The notes under the pieces: generated by a model
Database searches by the model: none
What the model was told of the DNA's origin: nothing
What the model saw: only the letters and a program-made list of their open reading frames with translations
In this document: positions 7,527 through 14,998 of the stretch, in pieces
How positions within the stretch are numbered: position 1 is the stretch's first letter
Layout: each line of letters begins with the position of its first letter
Program-made: the position numbers and the translations under genes
DNA from: an uncultured Bacteroidales bacterium
GTDB taxonomy: Bacteria; Bacteroidota; Bacteroidia; Bacteroidales; Bacteroidaceae
Assembly: GCA_902774005.1 (NCBI GenBank)
Contig: CACYGK010000004.1
Span: 1 to 59,878, forward strand
Direction of reading: 5' to 3'
Length of the DNA: 59,878 nt

Positions 7527-10463
7527 TTAATTCATCACTACAGCTTCTTTATTCATGCCGTCGATTTTGATGGTCATTGCCTTCGGCAGGCGTACATGGC
7601 GTACGTGTTCGGTCTCTGACTGTGCGGGCATGGCGTCGAGCACGTCTTGACGGAAGATGCCGTCGCCGAGGTATGGGTTGACGGTGAGGTAGCCGACACC
7701 GAGGCTGGTGAGGTTCTGGAAGAAGTGGGTACCCTGGGAGGGGTCGACATGGAAGTTGGGGAGTCCGACTTCGACGATGACTTTGGAGGCGGAGATATTT
7801 GGCCATTTGACTGGGATGCCTAACCAAGGGTCGCTGCTACCCCAGCGTCCGGGACCGACGAGGAGGTAGTGGAGGTCGTCCTTGAGGAACTGACGGTTCA
7901 TGCGTTCTATCTCGTCGGCTATCTGTTGGGTGTCGGCGGCGTTGAAGTTCTGGGTCTTGACGTATATGATGTCGGAGATGTCGGTGAGGATGCCATGACC
8001 GATGGCGTTGTGACTGCGGATGAGGCAGTCGGAGTCGGGGATGAGGGTGAGGTCTTCGTCAAGCTGCATGGTGTTATCTACCATTGGACGTATCTGAAGG
8101 AGGTAGAATTCTCCGCTTTTACCGGTGGAGAGGTTGACGGCAAATTCGATTTCGACGGGGCGTGCCATTTCCTGCTGTCCGTAGAGGAGTATCTTGCGGA
8201 GGGTCTGGGGGAGTGGGATGACGTCGTGCTGGAGCACTCCGGCAAAGCTGATGATCTTGCGGTTCTTACCTTCGTAGTAGCCGTCGTAGATGCACTGGTC
8301 GTAGGGGTCGAAGGTGGAACAAATCCAACGGAGGGAGCCGTCGTTCTCGGCATCGCGTACGGTGACGGTCTTGAGGTTGAAGGCGTCGTTGACCTGGAAG
8401 GGCAGGGAGGTGTCCTGTGCAGGCTGAAGGGCATAGAAGCGGGTCTGGGTTTCGCGCAGGGCGATGTCGGTCTCGCTCATCTGTAGTATCTTGTCGGGAT
8501 GGGCAGGACAGACGCGCAGGGAGAGTCCGCCATCGACGATGTATTTACCGAGTCCGAGGGCGAGGTTGACTATGCCTTCGGAGGCTTGTTCGTCGCCTAT
8601 GGGGTAGTAGTTGATGCTGCGTGCCACTCCGGAGATGGCGGGGTAGTAGCCGGAGGGGTATTGCTGTCCGACGACTTCCTGAAGGATAATTGCCATTTTC
8701 TCCTGGTCGATGACGTTGGAGGTAGCTGTCATGTAGTCCTTGGATGCCCGATAGAAGACGGAGGCATAGACGCTCTTGATGGCGTTGGAGAGGAGTTCGA
8801 GACGCTGGTATTTGTCATCGGTGAAGGGTATCATATAGGTGGAGTAGATGCCTGCAAAGGGCTGGTAGTGGCTGTCCTCAAGGAGCGATGAGGAGCGTAT
8901 GGCAAGGGGCGAGTGGACTACCTCGGAGAAGGACATGAGGTCGTCGGCAAGGTTTTCGGGCAGACGGGCATGAAGGAAGTGCTGAAGGATCTCTTCGTCG
9001 GGGATGTCGGAGAGTGCTACTTCGTAGAGGGAGTTGGACTCCATGAACTGGTCGAAGATATCGGTGCAGAGCACGAGTGTCTTGGGGATGAGCACCTTGA
9101 GGTTTTCATGCTCGTTGAGGTCGGTACGGCGCTTGATGATATTATCAAGGAAGGCGAGTCCGCGTCCTTTGCCTCCGAGTGAGCCTTCGCCGATGCGGGC
9201 AAACTGGCTGTAGGCGTCGAAGCGGTCGCGATGGAAGATGGCTACGACTCCCTGGTTCTTCATGCGGCGATAGGTGACTATGGCGTCGAAGATGTACTGA
9301 CGGTGGAGGTCGATGTCGGTGAGCTTGTCCCACGTGATCTTCTTCAGGAATTCGGATATGGGGAAGAGGGCACGGGAGGAGAGCCAACGGGAGACGTTAT
9401 TGCGCATGATATGGTAGCGCAGGGATTCGGTAGGTATCTTGAATATGTTTTCGTGGAGTTCGCGCAGGTTATGTACTCGCACTACCTCCTTCATGGTCTG
9501 GGGGTCGCGGAAGACGAAGTCGCCGAAGCCGAAATGCTTGGTGAGGACTTGCTTGATGTCGTAGTCCATCTTCTTGGAGTTCTTATCGATGAAGCTGGCA
9601 CGGCACATGTCGGCATAGACCTTGCGTTCGACCTCGCTGGAATCGAGGACGAGGGGTACGTACTGATCGACTCCGCGTATGGCTTGCAGGAGCTTATAGC
9701 CTGCGAGTTCGTCTTTCTCCTTGTCGCCTGCATTGATAGGGAAACGGCAGTCGGAGATGACTCCGAGCACGTTGTCGCTGTAACGGCTGTAGAGGAGCCA
9801 TGCCTCTTCGTAGCTGCGGGCAAGGACTATCTTAGGACGTCCGCGCATGCGCAGCATCTCGAGTTGGGAGTTGAGTGCCTCGGTGGCGAAGAGGAGGCTC
9901 TGCTGGAGCACGAACTTATAGAGGTTGGTGAGGATGGAGGAGTAGAACCGGATGCTGTCTTCGACGAGGAGTATCATCTGTACACCTGCGGCGAGGTCGT
10001 GTTCGAGGTTCATCTTATCCTCGATAAGCTTGATGATGGAGAGCAGGAGGTCGGTGTTGCCGAGCCAGCAGAAGACGTATTCGAAGGCACTGAGGTCTTC
10101 GTTCTGCATGCGCTTCGTGATACCGTGGGAGAAGGGTGTGAGGACGACGATGGGGATGTCGGGGAGCTGCGTCTTGATGTCGCGTGCGATGTCAAAGACG
10201 TTGTTGTTGTCGGAACCCGGCATACAGATGATGAGGTTGAAGCTGTACTGACGGAGCAGGGCAATGACATCGCCTTGTGTGGAGGCACGGAAGAAGCGGG
10301 GCGGGTAGCGCAGTCCGAGTTTGGCGTATTCGTCGAATATCTTCTCATCGACGCGTCCGTCGTCTTCAAGCATGAAGGCATCGTAGGGGTTGGCTATGAT
10401 GAGGACGTTGAAGATGCGACGCTGCATGAGGTCGATGAAGTTGGTGTCACGAAGGGTTATCAT
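7527..10463 (-). CDS. Two receiver-like domains fused to a PPDK/PEP-synthase-type ATP-binding domain
   Basis: The protein has 978 residues. Residues ~18-115 have a receiver-like fold, but the phosphoacceptor strand reads LIICMPGSD without the usual aspartate. Residues ~162-300 form a second receiver-like domain with an acidic pocket (VEDS, 168-169) and a candidate acceptor D238 (VISDCRFP). From ~425 on comes a pyruvate-phosphate-dikinase N-terminal ATP-grasp domain: SLGGKGRGLAFL, LAIRSSSLLEDS, and a C-terminal YLLQIRPM. No phosphohistidine swivelling domain or PEP-binding barrel is seen, so it is unlikely to be a complete PEP synthase. It is the last gene of a three-gene minus-strand run after an ABC exporter and a flippase-like protein. 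A regulatory or phosphotransfer role is inference. Confidence 0.75.
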   Translation of the reverse strand: MITLRDTNFIDLMQRRIFNVLIIANPYDAFMLEDDGRVDEKIFDEYAKLGLRYPPRFFRASTQGDVIALLRQYSFNLIICMPGSDNNNVFDIARDIKTQLPDIPIVVLTPFSHGITKRMQNEDLSAFEYVFCWLGNTDLLLSIIKLIEDKMNLEHDLAAGVQMILLVEDSIRFYSSILTNLYKFVLQQSLLFATEALNSQLEMLRMRGRPKIVLARSYEEAWLLYSRYSDNVLGVISDCRFPINAGDKEKDELAGYKLLQAIRGVDQYVPLVLDSSEVERKVYADMCRASFIDKNSKKMDYDIKQVLTKHFGFGDFVFRDPQTMKEVVRVHNLRELHENIFKIPTESLRYHIMRNNVSRWLSSRALFPISEFLKKITWDKLTDIDLHRQYIFDAIVTYRRMKNQGVVAIFHRDRFDAYSQFARIGEGSLGGKGRGLAFLDNIIKRRTDLNEHENLKVLIPKTLVLCTDIFDQFMESNSLYEVALSDIPDEEILQHFLHARLPENLADDLMSFSEVVHSPLAIRSSSLLEDSHYQPFAGIYSTYMIPFTDDKYQRLELLSNAIKSVYASVFYRASKDYMTATSNVIDQEKMAIILQEVVGQQYPSGYYPAISGVARSINYYPIGDEQASEGIVNLALGLGKYIVDGGLSLRVCPAHPDKILQMSETDIALRETQTRFYALQPAQDTSLPFQVNDAFNLKTVTVRDAENDGSLRWICSTFDPYDQCIYDGYYEGKNRKIISFAGVLQHDVIPLPQTLRKILLYGQQEMARPVEIEFAVNLSTGKSGEFYLLQIRPMVDNTMQLDEDLTLIPDSDCLIRSHNAIGHGILTDISDIIYVKTQNFNAADTQQIADEIERMNRQFLKDDLHYLLVGPGRWGSSDPWLGIPVKWPNISASKVIVEVGLPNFHVDPSQGTHFFQNLTSLGVGYLTVNPYLGDGIFRQDVLDAMPAQSETEHVRHVRLPKAMTIKIDGMNKEAVVMN

Positions 10464-10470
10464 CTGTTTT

Positions 10471-10503
10471 GGTTTACAGTTTACGGTTTACAGTTTACAG
10501 TTT
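10471..10503. repeat. Microrepeat GGTTTACAGTTTAC overlapping a gene end
   Basis: Near-copies of ggtttacagttt/acggtttacagt span the gap between two minus-strand genes. The repeat supplies the last codons and the stop codon (10481-10483) of the flippase-like gene. Confidence 0.7.
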
Positions 10504-11530
10504 GGGGCGCCCTGTCTTTTACTCGCATGAGTAAAAGACCTATTATTGCCCAGAAGAGTTCGCGGACGCGGCAGATGATGGAGATGAAGAGTCCGAGGGC
10601 ACTGGTCATGCCGAGTGCGGAGACGGAGAGTGCGAATCCACCTTCGCGGCCACCGAGCTGGAGGGGTAGGAATCCGAGTATGTTGGCGAAGAGCGATGTG
10701 AAGCTGAGGATGAGGAAGCTCTGGAGGAATCCCATGGAGAGGGAGGCGAGGGTGTTGTCGGGCAGGGAATGGAAGAGGATGAGCATGAAGAAGATCTCGA
10801 AGCTCTGGCATACGCGTCCGATGTATTCGATGGCGAGGCTGAGGTAGAAGGTGGGGCGCGACTGACTGTGGAGCTGTGCTATCTGACGGTCGATCTTGGT
10901 GAGGTCGTCGTAGTGGTCGGTGAGGAACCGGCGTGCCCAGCCCCGGATGCCCGGAATGCGGGTGAGGAGTCGTATGGTGCGGAGTGCCATGCCGTAGCGG
11001 TAGCCCCGGATGAAGAGGTAGATGCCGAGTGCACAGAAGAGTGCAGAGAAGGCAAGGACGACGGCGATGGCTGTGTTGAGTGGCAGGAGACGGAAGGCGG
11101 CGAGAAGGAGGTAGATGATGATGGCGGATGTCCAGAAGCAGAAGTGGGCAAAGACATGCATCATGGCGAAGAGGAGTACGGAGGAGGTGGCTCGCTGCAC
11201 TCCGACATGGGGTGTGAGTTGGATTATCTTATAGGGTTCGCCGCCGAGGAGTCCGACGGGTGTGGTGTAGTTGAGTGCGAAACCTGAGACGGTGACCCGC
11301 AGGAGGTAGAGGTAGGAGACGGGACAGGGTCCGCTGCCGCGCAGGATGACATGCCACGACCAGGCGTTCATCAGGTAGAGCACGCCCCAGAGGGCAAGGA
11401 TGGCGATGAGCCAGTAGCCTGCCTGCTGGATGTATCCCCAGAGTTGGGTGAAGCTGACGTCGAAGGTGAATATCATCACGATGACGGCAATGACTCCAAT
11501 GATGAATAATATGTTTTTAAAGCGCTTCAA
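10481..11530 (-). CDS. Flippase-like integral membrane protein (LPG synthase TM / YbhN family)
   Basis: The protein has 349 residues with about eight hydrophobic segments and lacks the catalytic domain of full lysylphosphatidylglycerol synthases. The family signature is visible in 'GFALNYTTPVGLLGGEPYK' and 'LPLQLGGREGGFAL'. Members are membrane proteins thought to move or modify lipids; the substrate here is unknown. Its start overlaps the stop of the ABC exporter gene (11527-11530, ATGA), indicating translational coupling, so the two may act on the same envelope component. The C-terminal residues VNCKP are encoded in a microrepeat. Confidence 0.8.
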   Translation of the reverse strand: MKRFKNILFIIGVIAVIVMIFTFDVSFTQLWGYIQQAGYWLIAILALWGVLYLMNAWSWHVILRGSGPCPVSYLYLLRVTVSGFALNYTTPVGLLGGEPYKIIQLTPHVGVQRATSSVLLFAMMHVFAHFCFWTSAIIIYLLLAAFRLLPLNTAIAVVLAFSALFCALGIYLFIRGYRYGMALRTIRLLTRIPGIRGWARRFLTDHYDDLTKIDRQIAQLHSQSRPTFYLSLAIEYIGRVCQSFEIFFMLILFHSLPDNTLASLSMGFLQSFLILSFTSLFANILGFLPLQLGGREGGFALSVSALGMTSALGLFISIICRVRELFWAIIGLLLMRVKDRAPQTVNCKP

Positions 11531-13200
11531 TGTTCAATTCTCTCCAAGGAGATAGTGTCGGTAGTGTACTCAGTGACGGCGAGGCGGTGGGTGACGAAGA
11601 TGATGGTGGTGTCGGTGCAGACGGCTTTGAGGTTCTGGAGGAGTTGTTGTTCGGTGTCGATGTCGAGTGCGGAGGTTGCTTCGTCGAGTACGAGTATGCG
11701 GCAGGGACGGAGGAGTGAGCGTGCGATGGCTATGCGCTGTGCCTGTCCTTCGCTGAGTCCGCCGCCTTGTTCGCTGCATGGGGTATCGAGTCCTTGCGGG
11801 AGTTGGAATACGAAGTCTGCCATGGCAATCTGGAGTGCGTCGCGGAGTTGCTGTTCGGTGGCATCGGGATTGCCGAGCAGGAGGTTGTCGCGTATGGTGC
11901 CGGAGAAGAGTGTGTTGCCCTGCGGGATGTAGGAGAAGTTGATACGTGTGGAGGGTGAGAGGGGATGTGACTCCTCATTATTATATATAAGGGCTGAGCC
12001 TTCGACGGGATTGATGAGTGAGAGCATGAGTCGGATGAGTGTGGTCTTGCCGGCTCCTGTGGGTCCGAGGATGGCTGTGGAGGTGCCGGGACGGAAGTCG
12101 TGGGAGAAATGCTGGAGCACGGTACGTCCGGAGCGTCCGTTTTCGGGACGGTAATGGAAGGAGACATCGGTGAAGCGGAGTCCGACGGGACCATGGAGGG
12201 GTGTGGGTTCGGTATCCTCTTCGAGTGGGAGTTCTTCGAGTTCCATGAGACGTTCGGAACTGGCAAGGGAATTGACGAAGTGGGGAAGCAGACGAGCCAT
12301 GTCGAGCATGGGTCGCTGTATGCGGTTGATGAGTTGTGTGAAGGCGATGAGTACGCTGACGGTGATGACTCCGGCTTGGAGTTGGAAGAGTCCCCAGACG
12401 AGTCCGATGAGGTAGGCTGAGGTGAATCCGATGTTGATGAGTGTCTTGGTGAAGATGGAGAAGCGTGCCCGCATCTTTATCTGTGTGCGCAGGACGGACT
12501 GACGGTTTTCGAGTCGGTCGATCATGGTATCGGTGCGCTCGAGAGTCTTGATGACCATCTTATGCACGATGCTCTCCTGGATGATGGCCTGGATGGCTGA
12601 GTTGGAGTCTTTGATGGCTCGTACGATGCGTCGCATGCGTGAGAAGTAGATGCGTGAGAGGAGCAGGAAGAGGGGCGACACGATGATGAGGATGAAGGCG
12701 AGTGTGTCGTCCATGATGTAGAGGTAGATGAGGGAGGCGGTGAACTGCACCGTGACGATGAGTGTGGAGGGCAGTACCTCGGTGAGCAGTGTGACGATGT
12801 CGTAAACGTCGGAGAAGAGTCGGTTGAGTACGTCGCCGCTGTGGTAGCGTTCGATGCCGCTCCATTGTCCTTTGAGCAGGCGTCGGAAGAAGAACTGCTG
12901 CATCATGTTCTGTGCACGGACTCCGAGTACTGCAGATACCCATGTGGAGATGATATGGAGAATCATCTCGGCAAGGAATACGGCTGCGAGGACGAGTGCC
13001 ATGACGGTGATGCTGCCTTCGCGCACACCCGTAGCGATGTCGGTGAGATGGCGCAGGGTATGGACACCGAAGAGTCCCATGGCTACCATGAGGAGTCCGA
13101 TGACGGCATTGACGAGTGCCTGAATGCGGCATCCGCGGTGGTGCGTCCAAAGCCATGCTATGATGGTGCGCAGGGGGTATTTGGTTTTATTGAATTTCAT
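11527..13200 (-). CDS. ABC exporter half-transporter (membrane + ATPase domains)
   Basis: About 557 residues are read from ATG 13200 (MKFNKTKYPL); the upstream frame to 13242 is low-complexity repeat and is unlikely to be translated. Residues ~20-310 form a six-helix exporter domain. The C-terminal ATPase has Walker A GPTGAGKTT, signature LSEGQAQR and Walker B ILVLDEATSALD. This architecture is typical of lipid, peptide or drug exporters working as dimers. It is first in the operon with the flippase-like gene (4-base overlap). Substrate not determinable. Confidence 0.88.
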   Translation of the reverse strand: MKFNKTKYPLRTIIAWLWTHHRGCRIQALVNAVIGLLMVAMGLFGVHTLRHLTDIATGVREGSITVMALVLAAVFLAEMILHIISTWVSAVLGVRAQNMMQQFFFRRLLKGQWSGIERYHSGDVLNRLFSDVYDIVTLLTEVLPSTLIVTVQFTASLIYLYIMDDTLAFILIIVSPLFLLLSRIYFSRMRRIVRAIKDSNSAIQAIIQESIVHKMVIKTLERTDTMIDRLENRQSVLRTQIKMRARFSIFTKTLINIGFTSAYLIGLVWGLFQLQAGVITVSVLIAFTQLINRIQRPMLDMARLLPHFVNSLASSERLMELEELPLEEDTEPTPLHGPVGLRFTDVSFHYRPENGRSGRTVLQHFSHDFRPGTSTAILGPTGAGKTTLIRLMLSLINPVEGSALIYNNEESHPLSPSTRINFSYIPQGNTLFSGTIRDNLLLGNPDATEQQLRDALQIAMADFVFQLPQGLDTPCSEQGGGLSEGQAQRIAIARSLLRPCRILVLDEATSALDIDTEQQLLQNLKAVCTDTTIIFVTHRLAVTEYTTDTISLERIEH

Positions 13201-13260
13201 TGAATAATAACGAAAACGATAACGAAAACGAAAACTGACCACCCATCCCTCTCCCTTTAA

Positions 13261-13369
13261 GGGCGGCTGCGGGAATTGATGAATCTGTCAATTCCGAAGC
13301 CGTTGGCCTCAGTCGTTCTGAAGGTATGTAGCTTTAGCGGAGAAGCTTCGGCTCAACACGAGGTCGGGG
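13261..13369. repeat. Dispersed intergenic repeat, copy 1 (109 bp)
   Basis: This stretch aligns along its whole length with 29725-29834 with few mismatches. Both copies contain an internal inverted repeat (ggaattga ... tcaattcc). It codes for nothing and has no transposase. It lies between the ABC exporter and nadK. Confidence 0.8.
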
Positions 13370-13385
13370 CTGCCGGAGAGGGTCT

Positions 13386-13412
13386 TTAACCATTAACCAT
13401 TAACCATTAACC
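13386..13412. repeat. Microrepeat TTAACCA overlapping the nadK stop
   Basis: Four tandem copies of a 7-base unit (ttaacca). The nadK stop codon at 13407-13409 is inside the repeat. Confidence 0.75.
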
Positions 13413-14291
13413 CCTCCTGTCTGCTCCCCACATCATCTTTTTGCGGAGGGTGGAGAAGAAATTATGGTTGGGTGGTGTGACTACCTGGACGGTGTAGGGT
13501 GCTTTGCGTATGCGCAGGTGTACGTTGTCGCGATAGCTCTGACTGCGTCCGTCGAGGGAGATGAGGAAGTTGCCCGAACGACTTTCGACACGGAGCTGCA
13601 CTTCGGAGTCGTCGCAGAGGACGATGGGTCGCATGTTGAGTGAGTGGGGTGCGACGGGTGTGAGGCAGATGGTGTCGGACTGTGGTACGATGATGGGTCC
13701 GCCGACGCTGAGAGAGTAGGCTGTGGAACCTGTGGGTGTGCTGACGATGAGTCCGTCCGCCTGATAGGTGGTGAGGTATTCGTCGTCGATGTCGGTATGG
13801 ATGGTTATCATCGAGGATATGTCGTGTTTGAGGATGGCTATCTCGTTGAGTGCGAAGGGATAGTCCTGCAGTTGGAGTTCGTCGCAGAAGAGCTGTAGCA
13901 CTCTGTGGTGTTCGATGGCATAGTTCCCGCTGTAGATGTCGGCTATGGTGTCTTCGACGCGGTTGGGCAGGTAGCTGGCAAGGAATCCGAGTCGTCCGGT
14001 ATTGAAACCGATGATGGGAATCTGTTTGTCTGCCACACGGCTGGCTACGTCGAGGAAGGTGCCGTCGCCACCGAGACATACGGCGAAGTCGGCTGTGAAG
14101 TCGTTATCGGTGAAGAGTTCGCAATGGGGAATGTGAATTTTTATGTTTTCGGAGAGGAAAGCATGAAAAGACTCGGGCATTGCGATTTCGGCTTCGTATT
14201 TTTCGGCTATGGCAAAAAACTTCTGCACGGCGGCAGACTTGCGTTCCTGGTAAATATTGCCAAATAGTGCAAATTTTAGTTTCTTTGACAT
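13407..14291 (-). CDS. nadK: NAD kinase
   Basis: The protein has 294 residues, the usual length. It phosphorylates NAD to NADP in the cytoplasm, using ATP. Family motifs are visible: the GGDGTFLDVA nucleotide-binding loop, 'IIGFNTGRLGFLAS', the glycine-rich 'TPTGSTAYSLSVGGPI', and a C-terminal 'LISLDGRS'. It is divergent from the DJ-1 family gene, and the two -10-like boxes lie back to back at 14314-14329. The last codons and the stop fall in a TTAACCA microrepeat. Confidence 0.93.
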   Translation of the reverse strand: MSKKLKFALFGNIYQERKSAAVQKFFAIAEKYEAEIAMPESFHAFLSENIKIHIPHCELFTDNDFTADFAVCLGGDGTFLDVASRVADKQIPIIGFNTGRLGFLASYLPNRVEDTIADIYSGNYAIEHHRVLQLFCDELQLQDYPFALNEIAILKHDISSMITIHTDIDDEYLTTYQADGLIVSTPTGSTAYSLSVGGPIIVPQSDTICLTPVAPHSLNMRPIVLCDDSEVQLRVESRSGNFLISLDGRSQSYRDNVHLRIRKAPYTVQVVTPPNHNFFSTLRKKMMWGADRRG

Positions 14292-14329
14292 TGTTTTTTC
14301 AGAAAATTGTTCTTAACTTTGCAAATGTA
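14291..14329. promoter_or_regulatory. Divergent promoter region for the DJ-1 gene and nadK
   Basis: Plus strand: TTG 14291-14293, 20-base spacer, TAACTTTG 14314-14321, driving the DJ-1 gene. Minus strand: TACATTTG (CAAATGTA at 14322-14329 on the given strand), immediately adjacent, could drive nadK; its -33 element is poorly spaced. The two boxes abut, so simultaneous use would be mutually exclusive. Confidence 0.55.
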
Positions 14330-14369
14330 ATCACAAATATTGAATAATAAACAAAAAAATCGGATAATT

Positions 14370-14912
14370 ATGATATACGTATTTCTTGCTGACGGTTTTG
14401 AGGAGGTTGAAGCCCTCGGAGTGATAGATGTATGCAGACGTGCCGGACTGAAGGTGCGTACGGTGAGCATCATGGACAGAGAGATGGTTGAGGGTGCGCA
14501 CGGAATCGGTGTGTTGGCTGACAGTCAGTTGGGTGACGACAGTTATAAGGACGCCGAGATGCTGTTCCTGCCGGGTGGTATGCCGGGTGCTGCGAACCTG
14601 AACAGCTGCAAGGAACTGACCGAGCTCATCAGGACGCATTATGAGAAGGGGACACCGCTGGCTGCTATATGTGCCGCTCCGATGGTGTATGGCAATATGG
14701 GTCTGCTGGAAGGAAAGAAAGTGACGTGCTATCCCGGATTTGAACAGTACCTGAAGGGTGCGATCTGTACGGGCAAACTGACGGAGAGGGACGGACAGTT
14801 CTTCACGGGAAAGGGTCCGGGAGCAGCTCTGCAACTGGGATTCGACATCGTGAGTCATTTCTGCGGAGCAGATGTGGCTGAGGGACTGAAGCAGGGAATG
14901 ATGTGCGGCTAA
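14370..14912 (+). CDS. DJ-1/PfpI family protein
   Basis: About 180 residues are read from ATG 14370 (MIYVFLADGFEEVEAL); the start at 14340 adds only a low-complexity leader close to the predicted transcript start. The nucleophile elbow 'LAAICAAPMVYG' has cysteine ~101, and the supporting acidic residue is in FEEVEA. The family includes stress-related glyoxalase/deglycase-type and chaperone-like proteins; which activity applies is not decided by sequence. The stop codon is within a 10-bp inverted repeat (14910-14933), and a terminator lies at 14967. Confidence 0.88.
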   Translation: MIYVFLADGFEEVEALGVIDVCRRAGLKVRTVSIMDREMVEGAHGIGVLADSQLGDDSYKDAEMLFLPGGMPGAANLNSCKELTELIRTHYEKGTPLAAICAAPMVYGNMGLLEGKKVTCYPGFEQYLKGAICTGKLTERDGQFFTGKGPGAALQLGFDIVSHFCGADVAEGLKQGMMCG

Positions 14913-14933
14913 TCTCAAGCAGACTTGAGATTA

Positions 14934-14970
14934 GAGTTAAAAGTTAAGAGTTAAAAGTTAAAAGTTAAAG
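14934..14970. repeat. Microrepeat AGTTAAAAGTTAA
   Basis: Near-tandem copies of gagttaaaagttaa lie between the DJ-1 stop hairpin and the terminator. Confidence 0.65.
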
Positions 14971-14998
14971 CGTGACGAAGTTCGCCACGCTTTTTTTT
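14967..14998 (+). terminator. Rho-independent terminator after the DJ-1 family gene
   Basis: The stem agcgtgacgaa/ttcgccacgct has one mismatch and is followed by eight T. It also separates this gene from the convergent GH2 gene. Confidence 0.8.

Noticed and set aside
9231..10847. A 538-codon plus-strand frame across the PPDK-like and flippase-like genes
   Set aside because: It is the antisense shadow of two well-supported genes; its residue make-up is rich in Val, Glu and Asp without any domain, as expected from reading these genes backwards.
13201..13242. N-terminal extension of the ABC exporter (MVSFRFRYRFRYYS)
   Set aside because: It translates a simple aacgaaaacg repeat; the ATG at 13200 gives the normal exporter start.
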